This document shows, piece after piece, positions 1 through 8,320 of a stretch of 44,716 nucleotides of DNA. Made by a program: the position numbers and the translations under genes. The notes under the pieces are model-generated. The model worked only from the letters and a program-made list of their open reading frames with translations, was not told where the DNA came from and made no database searches. Source of the DNA: an uncultured Colwellia sp. (GTDB lineage: Bacteria > Pseudomonadota > Gammaproteobacteria > Enterobacterales > Alteromonadaceae); the NCBI GenBank assembly GCA_913063325.1, contig CAJXYE010000037.1, forward strand, positions 1 through 44,716, given 5' to 3'. Numbering within the stretch: position 1 is the first letter of the stretch; each line of letters opens with the position of its first letter.

Positions 1-40
1 ACGTTGTGGAGTTAAATCCAGAGCAACACAAAGAAGCTGC

Positions 41-565
41 TTAACAATTTAGGCGACAACTGTCTTGAAAAACACCGTTAATCCCTATTTTATTTTCACG
101 TTTAACGTTGGCGGTTTGATTATAGTTCTTAATTTTATCTGCTTGCTTAGTGCTATAATTTATTGCAGATTTTTTTCTATCTAGTAGTGAGTTGAAACCT
201 TCTATTAAAGGATTTCTTTCTTCTAAATCATCTAAGTAATCTAAAATCCCTCGTGTCTCCTCTAGATTGTATTTCCACGCGGATTTAATTTTTAATGGAG
301 ATTTTTCTATCAATTCTAATGGTTTTACTGTGCCTAAATTTTCATTCTGATCCCAATGATATTCATTAAATAAATGTGGCATATTACCGATGCTATACCT
401 AGAAATCAGAAATGATTTTTCACCTTTATGCCACACACCTACGTAGGCATTTCGTGCATATATTTTATAACTATAGCCATGCATTAAGCTTTCCATTTCC
501 AGATACTTTGTACTTTCTTGTATATCGCTCAGAAATTGTGTAAATAATTTTTCTTTATTGCTCAT
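41..565 (-). CDS. Hypothetical protein, 174 aa, with a possibly chimeric C-terminus
   Basis: I do not recognise the family. The protein is soluble, with no signal peptide or membrane segment. The first 110 residues look like a folded domain rich in aromatic residues, and the middle is charged and probably helical. The last residues (GVFQDSCRLNC) are encoded by a 17-bp sequence (61-77) that recurs at 2311-2327, where it abuts a truncated lepB. The natural C-terminus may therefore have been lost and replaced. It lies downstream of the MBL-fold hydrolase gene on the same strand, 180 bp away. The ATG start at 565 has only a weak upstream purine stretch. Confidence 0.6.
   Translation of the reverse strand: MSNKEKLFTQFLSDIQESTKYLEMESLMHGYSYKIYARNAYVGVWHKGEKSFLISRYSIGNMPHLFNEYHWDQNENLGTVKPLELIEKSPLKIKSAWKYNLEETRGILDYLDDLEERNPLIEGFNSLLDRKKSAINYSTKQADKIKNYNQTANVKRENKIGINGVFQDSCRLNC
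61..77 (-). repeat. 17-bp direct repeat, copy 1
   Basis: The plus-strand sequence TGTCTTGAAAAACACCG is identical to 2311-2327 and in the same orientation. Here it encodes part of the C-terminus of the hypothetical protein. The two copies bracket the hypothetical and MBL-fold genes. This could be the end of a small mobile or palindromic element, but no transposase is present. Confidence 0.6.
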
Positions 566-745
566 CTGCTAACCACTTTGAATAACACAGCTTTCCTAAA
601 AATATCAGTAAACACTAAACTTATACAACAAAAGCTATTTTAGATTGATCCACAATATTTGGTAAATTTCATTACACGAGTAATTCAATCACTAGAAGCT
701 GAGTGCGTAGCATCATTACAACGATTAAAGCTTTTATTTAAACTG

Positions 746-2059
746 TTATTTATTTGGTAAGCCAAAAGTTTCTCCATTTTTCAAAATCACAACATTTTTA
801 AAATGCTCCGAAAATGAATCAGCTTTAAGGGTGTGTACGGGGATTAATGTTTTGGCATTAATTTCACAAGCAAACGATTTTAGGTGGCTTAAATAAGCAT
901 GACCACTGGTATGAATGTATTGCCATTTACTATCCGTTAGCAATTCTAATTCAGCAAAAGAAGATTGCTTTTCCATATAACCTTGCCACATAGAATAAAT
1001 TAAATGTGCCTTGAACTCTTTCTCATGAAAAGCTTCAATGAACCGTTTGATAGAATAATTAGAAAACCGAAAAACATATCGTGTATTGTCAAAATTTAAT
1101 TTATCTATATTGATATGGCGTTTACTAAAGCGAAAAAAATCATCGTTACCAAAAGCCTTTTTAGCACTTTCTATCTGGTTTCTAGGGAAGAAAATCCTAA
1201 TATGATCATCTGCGTGTGGTGGTAAGCCGGGAGCATGCTTTTTTAATGTATCTAACATATACATTTGGTACAGATCTAAAACCAAAATTCTACCACTTCT
1301 TTTACATGCATTGTACAGGCTTACAATACGATCTATGTTACTACCAGAGCCGGCAACAAATATAGGATCAGAATCTTGCTTCATTACCTCTAAAAAAGCA
1401 TCTTCAACAGCTTTTTCTGTAGCAAAAGTATTAGGGTGTCCTTCATCTAATGTAGTTCCTTCCATTAAAAGTACATCCGGCTCTTTTACTCTGCTTTTTA
1501 CATATTCATTAACTTTTGCTTTACGGCCATGACCTCTAAAATCCCCCGTATAAAATATAGTTTTTCCACCGACTTCAATGTGAATACTGCATGCCCCAAA
1601 GGCAGAATGATCCATTAAGTAAGCTTTCACCGTAAAAGGGCCAATTTCAAAGCTTTTACCTGGTTGATAAATAATAAAAGAGGGTAAGCGATTAATTTTC
1701 ATTTCATCACTATAAAACACGTTTCCTATTTCCATCAGGCTGTGCGCACTATCACTAATGTAGATAGGCATATCTATAGGTAAATGATCTACCAAACCGT
1801 AATGATCTGGATGTGCATGAGAAATTATAAAAGCCAACGGCTTATTTATGTGCTCTTTTTCATTTCCCATCACATCTAACAAAATTCCGTTTTCAAGGCT
1901 AGGAGATTTTGTTAGTCCTGGAGTTAAGGCATCTCCGCCTGAGGCCATCAGAGGCATACCATAATCAAGGACTATAGAATCACAGCCATGATTTATTTTT
2001 ATACAACTACCGCCAATAGTGTCAGCACCACGCAAAAGAGAAACCGATGTTTTTACCAT
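746..2059 (-). CDS. MBL-fold metallo-hydrolase (RNase J / beta-CASP-like)
   Basis: This 437-residue protein belongs to the metallo-beta-lactamase superfamily. Visible motifs are LDYG (31-34), the zinc-binding HAHPDH (81-86), a YTGDFR strand-turn carrying the bridging Asp, and LLMEGT further on. The C-terminal part contains a TSGHA motif and IPVHT, which resemble the His motifs of the beta-CASP/RNase J group. By family knowledge a ribonuclease or other phosphoesterase activity is likely, but the substrate cannot be read from the sequence. AAGGAT lies just before the ATG at 2059 and supports the start. The gene sits alone between degraded genes, inside a segment bracketed by the 17-bp repeats, so recent transfer is plausible. 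Confidence 0.8.
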   Translation of the reverse strand: MVKTSVSLLRGADTIGGSCIKINHGCDSIVLDYGMPLMASGGDALTPGLTKSPSLENGILLDVMGNEKEHINKPLAFIISHAHPDHYGLVDHLPIDMPIYISDSAHSLMEIGNVFYSDEMKINRLPSFIIYQPGKSFEIGPFTVKAYLMDHSAFGACSIHIEVGGKTIFYTGDFRGHGRKAKVNEYVKSRVKEPDVLLMEGTTLDEGHPNTFATEKAVEDAFLEVMKQDSDPIFVAGSGSNIDRIVSLYNACKRSGRILVLDLYQMYMLDTLKKHAPGLPPHADDHIRIFFPRNQIESAKKAFGNDDFFRFSKRHINIDKLNFDNTRYVFRFSNYSIKRFIEAFHEKEFKAHLIYSMWQGYMEKQSSFAELELLTDSKWQYIHTSGHAYLSHLKSFACEINAKTLIPVHTLKADSFSEHFKNVVILKNGETFGLPNK

Positions 2060-2310
2060 TTTTAATCCTTAGTTAACAAATTCGTTTTGTTGGAACTAAG
2101 CATGAAAGGAGATACTTAGTTCGCTAGTACTATATATTCAATTGAGAGGCCGAGATGTTTACACTAAAGTTAGATTTATTTGGTATTACTATATTTCTTT
2201 TTGTTGTAAACGAGTGATAGTCGGGCTTTTAGAGTCGTTAATTTAATTGCATCAATTCTCTTTATAGTTAACGAATTCATTCACACCTTGTTCATGTCAG
2301 AGACAGAAGT

Positions 2311-2327
2311 TGTCTTGAAAAACACCG
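2311..2327 (-). repeat. 17-bp direct repeat, copy 2, at the lepB breakpoint
   Basis: This copy is identical to 61-77. On the minus strand it starts exactly at the Arg codon of the GDNR motif of the lepB remnant, after which homology to signal peptidase stops. Just outside it are GAGACA (2300-2305) and TGTCTC (2330-2335), a 6-bp inverted repeat, so the site could form a hairpin. Confidence 0.6.
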
Positions 2328-2960
2328 GTTGTCTCCAATCATGAAATAGTTACCGTTTGGTACTGTGAATTCGGCGGTATTATTAACTAGGTTGTTTTTA
2401 ATGTAATCAGGTAAGTTGTTAGCAAAAATAACATCATAGCTTTTGGTTCTTTCGGTTGCCTTTCCTGATGATTCGCCTGATGTCGTGGCTAATGTTAGGG
2501 CTGATATAATGACAGTGCTTTATTGGTAAGCACTAAATGAATATATGCTCGAATAGGGCGGGGTCTTATTATTGATACTATCTAGTGATATTGCTTTTAA
2601 AGGTAACTCAGTGCCATTAATATAAAAAGCATTGTTAATTATTTGTACAGTATCGCCAGGTACTGCCATTACTCGTTTAACGTAAAGTGTATCCTTGCGT
2701 TCAAAGGCGATAATATCGCCACGGGCCGGTTGGTTAATAGCGATTAAATTTGTTCCAATGAATGGCAGTTTAATATCAAAAGCAAGTCTGTTAACTAAAA
2801 CAAAATTCCCTTCAACTAGGTTGGGATTCATTGATGCACTAGGAATTTAGTTCCAATTAATTAACGTAGTTCTCATAAAAAATAAGATAAATAAAAACCA
2901 GATGAAATCTTTGTTATTTTTATAAAAACTTATCAATAAACGTTTAATATAGCTTGAAGA
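2325..2960 (-). pseudogene. lepB: Signal peptidase I (lepB-like) remnant
   Basis: The minus strand reads one continuous frame with signal peptidase I features. A membrane segment comes first (around 2870-2920), then IPSASMNPNLVEG with the catalytic Ser, then VKRVMAVPGD with the catalytic Lys, and finally MIGDNR. The frame is broken by TAA at 2847-2849, directly before IPSASM where the family usually has Tyr, and by a second TAA at 2520-2522. After GDNR (ending at 2325) the sequence switches to the 17-bp repeat, so the rest of the conserved C-terminal box is missing. An open frame of 103 codons (2520-2831) could start at the Met of the SASM motif, but it lacks Ser, membrane anchor and C-terminus and cannot be active. 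Homology begins close to the truncated kinase end, so a deletion may have joined the two. It is presumably a redundant copy. Confidence 0.8.
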
Positions 2961-3016
2961 TAAATAGTTATTAATCAATCGTATGCAACGATCGAGTCTT
3001 TAACTTTTGCAGTGGT

Positions 3017-3718
3017 TTACCTAGCAATATCAAAATCTATTATATTAGCGTTGCCATTAATATCCACCAACACATTGTTTTTACTTAAATCCCCATGTTC
3101 AATACCTTTGCTTTTTGCATGTTCTATGGCAGATTTTAAGCTAGTGTTAACCTGTTCTTTGGCTTCCTCACTTGGCGAAGTATTAAGAAATTCATATAAA
3201 GTAATACCGTCAATGTATTCCATCATAATGTTAGGCTCTTGATGATTATCATGGCTAATATCTATAAAACTCGCAATGTGATGATGATCTAAATCAGCGA
3301 GTATTTGTGCCTCTTTTTTTATCATCTTTAGTGCAGTGTTGTTTGAATCAGCCAGAGCAAAATATTTTATGGCTACGGTGTGGTTAATTAAGCCATCAAT
3401 ACGTTGAGCTAGGTAAACATCACTCATACCACCTTGTCCGAGCAGCTTTGTAATCTTATATTTGTTGTTAATAAGGCGACCAATGCGAGTTTGGCCGTCT
3501 TCGTGCTCTGCTAAGCTTTGGTACAAAGGCTCAATCAGCGCTGAAATCTTAGTGTTACTATAAGTTAATAAGTTTGCTAGCTCATCGGCAAGTTGTTGAT
3601 TTTTCGTCGCGAGAAGTTCAATTTTTTTCTTCTGCTTCTCTAAAGGCAAAGGGTTAAACTCACTAAATAATTGATAAAGTTCTGACATAGTTAGGCTACA
3701 AGGTTCTTTTGATACCAA
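3017..3718 (-). pseudogene. Ser/Thr protein kinase, truncated after subdomain VII
   Basis: This bacterial Hanks-type kinase has a helical N-terminal extension. Visible elements are the glycine loop LGQGGMSDVY (93-102), VAIK with the ATP-binding Lys118, the catalytic loop HGDLSKNN (208-215), and DFD (228-230) in place of DFG. The open frame ends three residues later, so the activation loop, APE motif and the rest of the C-lobe are missing. Intact members of this class are usually much longer and often carry a membrane segment and sensor domain. The listed start is TTG at 3718, 28 bp inside the sigma gene. An ATG at 3688, just after the sigma stop, is an equally good start. The pairing with a sigma factor resembles the PknS/EcfK and PknT/EcfP systems, where the kinase activates an ECF43-type sigma factor. 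This kinase looks non-functional unless the truncated form is regulatory. Confidence 0.75.
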
Positions 3719-4278
3719 GCGTTAGCAAAGTTTAAATCATTTTGCATAGTTCGCTGTGATACGTTGAATAGGTCGGCAAGTTGTTTGGTGTTTAAGCCTG
3801 AGAATAAATGCAAGTTTATAGCCTCTGCACATCGAGGGTGTTCTTTTTCTAATAGTTTATTAATTAACTGTAATTCATGTAAAAGTACACCAGAGTTATG
3901 ATCAAACTCTGCCTCTTTAGTTTCACTTGGTAAAGTATTTTTTAGCGCTTTAACATTTCTATATTCGTCATTTAGAATGTTATAAACCACAGTGGAAATG
4001 AGTTTTAAAACATCTTCTCTATTGTCTAACTTACTGTCTTTTGGGTTAATAAGCTTAAGGTAGGTTTTATTTACTAAATTTGTGGTTGAGTCTATACATA
4101 ACTGTAGATGAGACTTATGCTCAGTCTTTTCTTGTCGCTTTAGCTTTTGTTTACGTACTTCATGTTTAAACTGCTGATAACACAATTCAAATAGCGTGTT
4201 ATAGGCTGTTGTATTTCCTTTCTTCCATTGAATAAGTAATTCAGTAATTGGCAACTCTGTGAGATTTTCCATATCCAT
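3691..4278 (-). CDS. ECF-like RNA polymerase sigma factor
   Basis: This 195-residue protein has the layout of ECF-like sigma-70 proteins. A region-2-like N-terminal half contains NLVNKTYLKL and a helix ending in NDEYRN. A C-terminal region-4 helix-turn-helix follows around 160-190 (LNTKQLADLFNVSQRTMQ). No dedicated anti-sigma gene is adjacent. Instead a Ser/Thr kinase gene overlaps its 3' end, the arrangement known for kinase-activated ECF43-type sigma factors. The start may be the ATG at 4278 or the one at 4272; neither has a strong ribosome-binding site. A perfect 12-bp palindrome lies about 35 bp upstream. With the partner kinase truncated, the sigma factor may be constitutively inactive. 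Confidence 0.8.
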   Translation of the reverse strand: MDMENLTELPITELLIQWKKGNTTAYNTLFELCYQQFKHEVRKQKLKRQEKTEHKSHLQLCIDSTTNLVNKTYLKLINPKDSKLDNREDVLKLISTVVYNILNDEYRNVKALKNTLPSETKEAEFDHNSGVLLHELQLINKLLEKEHPRCAEAINLHLFSGLNTKQLADLFNVSQRTMQNDLNFANAWYQKNLVA

Positions 4279-4313
4279 ATGTCTGTTTTTATTTGAATTG
4301 TTATATTTATGCT

Positions 4314-4325
4314 AACACGTGTTAT
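4314..4325. promoter_or_regulatory. Perfect 12-bp palindrome, candidate operator
   Basis: TAACACGTGTTA is a perfect palindrome in the 207-bp divergent intergenic region between the sigma factor gene and the membrane-protein gene. It could be a binding site for a dimeric regulator. No matching regulator can be named. Confidence 0.35.
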
Positions 4326-4485
4326 TTGATGATTCTAGGTGATGCCTCCCAAATAAATCAAAATATATTTTTTGGATTTTATCTATTTCCTTTTGCGTTT
4401 TTAGTTAGTTACAACGTATCTATTACCTTTTGAAATAAATGATTAAGCTAGCGTCAGAATTTTAAAAAGAAGGTCATTTATAAAT

Positions 4486-5307
4486 ATGGAAAATCAACAG
4501 GTCGTTAGTTACAACAAGAGCAATGCTGTAAACCACCTTAAAGTGATGAATAAACTTGGAGCTACATTTTTTATACTCTTTATCGTCGGTGCTTTTTTAC
4601 CTCTGGCTAATTTAGGTGGCTGGTCTAAAGAAACTTTGAACCTATATACACTTGCGGAGCCAATTTTTCTGCTCGCACTCGCGGTAAGTGGTTTTGTGGT
4701 TTATTTAACAGGCATAAGTCGTTTTACTGGTAGAGCAATATCTTTACTATTTACAGTACTTGTTTTGGGTTGGTTTTTATCGCAACTCTACGACATATAC
4801 GATTTAGCAAAAAGTGCTAGAGAAATACGAGGCCGTGATTTTGAATGGAGACACTTTGCACGCTCCTTTAAAGAAATGGCTGGGGCATTGCCAATTAGAG
4901 GCAAAGACCTTGTTTCTGCTGCCAGTTGTTTATTAGCATTATCTTTTGTTGGTATTACAGCGTGTATATATTCTCCTCGATATAAAGAAAATAAACAATT
5001 TAAAGCGGCAATTCTAGGTCAGCCAGTTGAAGTAACTGAATCAACTTCAACAGTAGATAACACAGAGGTTAATACCGCTAAAGAATCTTCACTTGTAACC
5101 AAACTAAAAAGCACTGTGAGCTTAGTTATTACCAAAGCTATAGCGTTCATTAAATATGTTTATCAAATAGTCAAACCGTTAGTTAATGCCTTGCTAGATA
5201 AAGGCGCAGATATTATTTGCAAACAACAACCTAACTTAAAACGCGAACAAGTAAAAATGGTATTGCTTGGGGTCATGATTGTTCTAATTTATCTCATCAT
5301 TTTTTGA
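4486..5307 (+). CDS. Inner-membrane protein, unknown function
   Basis: This 273-residue protein has about five hydrophobic segments (about 24-42, 55-76, 84-104, 141-161 and 253-272). A hydrophilic Thr/Ser/Glu-rich stretch around 175-200 and an amphipathic region around 200-245 precede the C-terminal anchor. I do not recognise the family. AGAAGG lies upstream of the ATG. It is divergent from the sigma/kinase genes and leads a plus-strand run with two small lipoproteins, so a link to envelope sensing is possible but unproven. Confidence 0.65.
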   Translation: MENQQVVSYNKSNAVNHLKVMNKLGATFFILFIVGAFLPLANLGGWSKETLNLYTLAEPIFLLALAVSGFVVYLTGISRFTGRAISLLFTVLVLGWFLSQLYDIYDLAKSAREIRGRDFEWRHFARSFKEMAGALPIRGKDLVSAASCLLALSFVGITACIYSPRYKENKQFKAAILGQPVEVTESTSTVDNTEVNTAKESSLVTKLKSTVSLVITKAIAFIKYVYQIVKPLVNALLDKGADIICKQQPNLKREQVKMVLLGVMIVLIYLIIF

Positions 5308-5356
5308 TTTTTAAATAACCTATAACGAATAAAAAAAATAAGAGAAGGACTGATAT

Positions 5357-5734
5357 ATGAAATGTATAAACTCACTTGCTTTAGTTGGCCTAACGTTATC
5401 TCTAGCTGCATGTGGCGGTATTAAAAGCCAAGAAGAAATCGCACAACTGACGCCAACAGAGGTTGCTCAGCTTGGTTGTAGTGCCTATAAAAATATTGAA
5501 TTAGAGCAGCTTCAATATTTATTTCCTGAAAAATCGTATAAAAAGCTTATTCGTAAAAGTAGTAAGAACCCTGATAGGTTTAGATAATTTGTTGAAGACG
5601 CTGATTGTGGCGTAATAAAAGCCGAAAACGTTTCTTATAAACGACTTGATGCAACAAGAGTTACATTTGAGAAATTTAGCGCAATTAAAGTATTTAAAGT
5701 TGATGGTAAATATCAAATAGCCTTAGAAGGATAA
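5357..5734 (+). pseudogene. Small lipoprotein gene interrupted by a nonsense codon
   Basis: The open frame starts at ATG 5357 after AGAAGGA. It encodes a lipoprotein signal with lipobox LAAC, then stops at TAA 5585-5587 (codon 77). Reading on in the same frame gives another 48 codons with coherent protein character (VEDADCGVIKAENVSYKRL up to ALEG) before the true stop at 5732-5734. A single substitution therefore split a gene of about 125 codons. The reconstructed product resembles the next lipoprotein in size, Cys placement and C-terminal style (KVDGKYQIALEG versus KVDGDLKIVGEQ), so the two are probably paralogues. It could still yield a 76-residue truncated lipoprotein. Confidence 0.7.
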
Positions 5735-5738
5735 ACAC

Positions 5739-6092
5739 ATGATGAAAAAAACAATAATATTATCGGTTGTAGCAGTCTTAGTATTAAGCGCTTGTGGCGA
5801 TCCAAAAGATGAAGCCAGTGAAATTGCACAACAAGCGTGTATAGCTGATAAAAATAGCGATATAGATGCTTTAAGTGGGCTGATGAATGATGAAATGTTC
5901 GAAACGAACAAGGCCATGCATGAAAACGCGGATCCCCTAATGAAAAATATATTAAAAATGCTGAATTGTGATTTGAAAAGTACGGAAGTATTAGATGATG
6001 GTAGTTATGTCGTTAACTTCAAAAAACATAATAGTTATGAAATTAAAAAAGTAGATGGTGATTTAAAAATTGTTGGAGAACAGTATTATTAA
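5739..6092 (+). CDS. Small lipoprotein, unknown function
   Basis: This 117-residue protein has a lipoprotein signal peptide (MMKKTIILSVVAVLVLSAC) with a clear lipobox, giving a lipid-modified Cys followed by Gly-Asp. Asp at position +2 of the mature chain often marks retention in the inner membrane. The rest is a small domain with two further Cys residues (CIADK and NCDLK), which could form a disulfide. It starts 4 bp after the end of the broken paralogue, so the two were probably co-transcribed. The fold may be DUF4878/NTF2-like, but I am not sure. Confidence 0.7.
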   Translation: MMKKTIILSVVAVLVLSACGDPKDEASEIAQQACIADKNSDIDALSGLMNDEMFETNKAMHENADPLMKNILKMLNCDLKSTEVLDDGSYVVNFKKHNSYEIKKVDGDLKIVGEQYY

Positions 6093-6232
6093 ACTAGATT
6101 AGCTTTTCCTCCTCTAATGGTAACTATTTGAAATTATGTTTGATTATTCATAGTTGCCCGTTTACCATTGCTGTCTATATTAGAATATTACTCTCTAATA
6201 TAGATAGGGACTTTCAACTTAAAGGATTTAAA

Positions 6233-8230
6233 ATGCTCAAAAAATTTGTGCGTTCTGCGCTTTCAATTTCATTTTTCACGGCAACACTAACTACTGCAAC
6301 TTTGGCAAATGCCACAGACCCCGTTGACTTTAATACAGCACACGTTTTTCCAACTGATAATTTTGACTTACAACGCGCTGTTGAAGGCTTACGTCATGCA
6401 CCTTATGATTATTGGACTGATATTCGCTGGAATGAAAAATCTCCATTGGGTACACCTATAACTATCAAGTATGCTTTTTCAGGAAAAACAATAGGGGGAC
6501 GTGATGTTCGTGACTTCTATCCGCGTGAAAAAGAATTAATTATAGGTGTTTTAACTAGTATTAGCCGTGTTTCAGGGATCAGCTTTGTTGAAGATGATCC
6601 TATAGATAGGACGGAACGATATGACCTATTGTTCGAAAATATCGCGGGTGATATATCTTCCTCAGGGCTACCAAGTGATCATCGTTCACCAATAAATAGT
6701 GATGATTGTGATAACGGAGGAGCTGACTGTGAAATAGGTGCAAGACTTATAGATCTCAGTGTTAATGGACTACTTGATTACCTTAATCCACAACTTGAAT
6801 TCGATGAGGCAAATTGGGTAGTAGATTATAAGCATGATTTATCAAAAGCCAAGTCTGAATTGCTTTACCATATATTGCAGTCGATAGGTGTTTACCCTTC
6901 AGATCATGGAGGGGTAAATGTAAAGCTAACCAGTGAATATGATAATAAGTTTTATACTGCGATGTCTCCAAATATTGGAAATCCTTCATCTGAAGTCTTT
7001 TACCCTACAGATTTAAAAAAATATGATGTAGCGGTATTACAACACCTATACGGTAAAGCTGAAAATTCCAATACAGGCGATACCTTGTATACTTATGATG
7101 ATACTTACGACTTTCATCAAGTTATTTATGATACAGATGGTATTGATACTATCAGTGTAAGTGAAAGTAGCCGCAATAACGTGATAGATCTACGTGCAGG
7201 AACTTTTAGCTCTATAGCACCAAACCCTACAGGTTATTACGATAAAAACATTGGTGGAGAACACCTAAATCGTAGTCATAACAATTTATCTGTCGCCTAT
7301 GATGTAGTTATTGAAAATGCAATTGGTGGTAAAGGTGATGACATTTTGGTCGCAAACTCTGTGGCCAACATGCTTAATGGTAGTGACGGTATTGACACAG
7401 CCATGTTTGAAGGTGATAAAGCAGATTATATGATTGAAAGCATCAATGCTTTCACGGTCGAAGTTACTTCTATTGCAAATGGTGAAGACATAGATACCTT
7501 GGTTGATTTTGAATTTATTCAGTTTGCTGACGAAACTATTGAAGTTGTTAAAGGCAATGAAGCTCCTGTAATAACCCTGCCAGAAACCATTACGGTGCGA
7601 GAAGGGGAAAATGTGAATATTGCCATTACTGTGACACAACCTGATGATGATGTGCATACTTATAAGTGGACACAACTTGATGGTACAGAAGCAATATTAG
7701 AAAATGAAGATGCATTAAATTTAAACTTTGTCGCTCCTGCTGTTGATGTTCAAGAAACGATTAATCTACAGCTTGAAGTTTCAGATGGTATTAATAGTGT
7801 AAAGAGCACTGTTGAGGTGACCATTCTTGCAAACAATATCCCCACCGTTTATGAGATTGTGACAACTCATTTAACCAATAATACAGTTAATGAAGGCACA
7901 GAGGTATCGTTATCGGTTGCTACTGGAGATAGAGATAATGATCCGCTTACTTACCGTTGGGTGGTTAATGGTGCTATTCCAGTAACACTTATGGGGGAAA
8001 CAACCGATACCGTTACTTTTATTGCACCAGAAGTATCAAGTGATACTGAGTTAACTGTTGAGGTTTTTGTTTCAGATTCAATCGATGAAGTTTCAAAAAC
8101 AAGCACAATAACAGTTATTAATGTTGAAAGCTCAACTACAGAGGCAAAACAGACAGAAGAAAAAAGTAGTGGTGGTTCTTTTGCTTATCTTATTTTGTTA
8201 ATTTCAGGTTTAAGATTATTTAGAAAATAA
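6233..8230 (+). CDS. Secreted serralysin-like (M10) pseudoprotease with GlyGly-CTERM
   Basis: The start is taken at ATG 6233, preceded by AAAGGA and followed by a Sec signal peptide ending near LANA; an upstream TTG at 6128 would bury that signal. The 665-residue protein has the M10 serralysin layout. It contains an N-terminal catalytic-type domain, a Met-turn-like YTAMSPN, AVLQHLYG, and a serralysin C-terminal calcium-binding region (IDLRAG, NAIGGKGDD, NGSDGIDTA). Two Ig/cadherin-like repeats and a GlyGly-CTERM tail (SSGGS, hydrophobic stretch, LRLFRK) follow. The zinc site is gone: where HExxHxxGxxH should stand, residues 212-222 read YHILQSIGVYP. It is therefore probably catalytically dead. 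By family knowledge, GlyGly-CTERM proteins are processed by rhombosortase and exported by type II secretion. It is followed by an active protease with the same tail. Confidence 0.85.
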   Translation: MLKKFVRSALSISFFTATLTTATLANATDPVDFNTAHVFPTDNFDLQRAVEGLRHAPYDYWTDIRWNEKSPLGTPITIKYAFSGKTIGGRDVRDFYPREKELIIGVLTSISRVSGISFVEDDPIDRTERYDLLFENIAGDISSSGLPSDHRSPINSDDCDNGGADCEIGARLIDLSVNGLLDYLNPQLEFDEANWVVDYKHDLSKAKSELLYHILQSIGVYPSDHGGVNVKLTSEYDNKFYTAMSPNIGNPSSEVFYPTDLKKYDVAVLQHLYGKAENSNTGDTLYTYDDTYDFHQVIYDTDGIDTISVSESSRNNVIDLRAGTFSSIAPNPTGYYDKNIGGEHLNRSHNNLSVAYDVVIENAIGGKGDDILVANSVANMLNGSDGIDTAMFEGDKADYMIESINAFTVEVTSIANGEDIDTLVDFEFIQFADETIEVVKGNEAPVITLPETITVREGENVNIAITVTQPDDDVHTYKWTQLDGTEAILENEDALNLNFVAPAVDVQETINLQLEVSDGINSVKSTVEVTILANNIPTVYEIVTTHLTNNTVNEGTEVSLSVATGDRDNDPLTYRWVVNGAIPVTLMGETTDTVTFIAPEVSSDTELTVEVFVSDSIDEVSKTSTITVINVESSTTEAKQTEEKSSGGSFAYLILLISGLRLFRK

Positions 8231-8320
8231 CTATTTTGGGTCAATAGATATGATTGGCTCATTACTTTGAAAACATCTTACATTTAGCTTGTTTACATCA
8301 TTTTATTAAAAGGAATTTTA

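Noticed and set aside
1..2340. Integron gene-cassette array with attC sites
   Set aside because: GCTTAAC at 39-45 fits a core site on the minus strand, and two genes are followed by a shared sequence. However, no paired core sites or imperfect attC palindrome could be found at either copy, and the second copy lacks a GTTRRRY match.
2520..2831. Intact short signal peptidase gene of 103 residues
   Set aside because: The frame lacks the catalytic Ser, the membrane anchor and the GDNR box, all of which are present in frame outside it beyond stop codons.
6128..6232. TTG start giving a 700-residue form of the serralysin-like protein
   Set aside because: ATG 6233 has AAAGGA ahead and is followed directly by a signal peptide. 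The upstream 35 residues would bury that signal.
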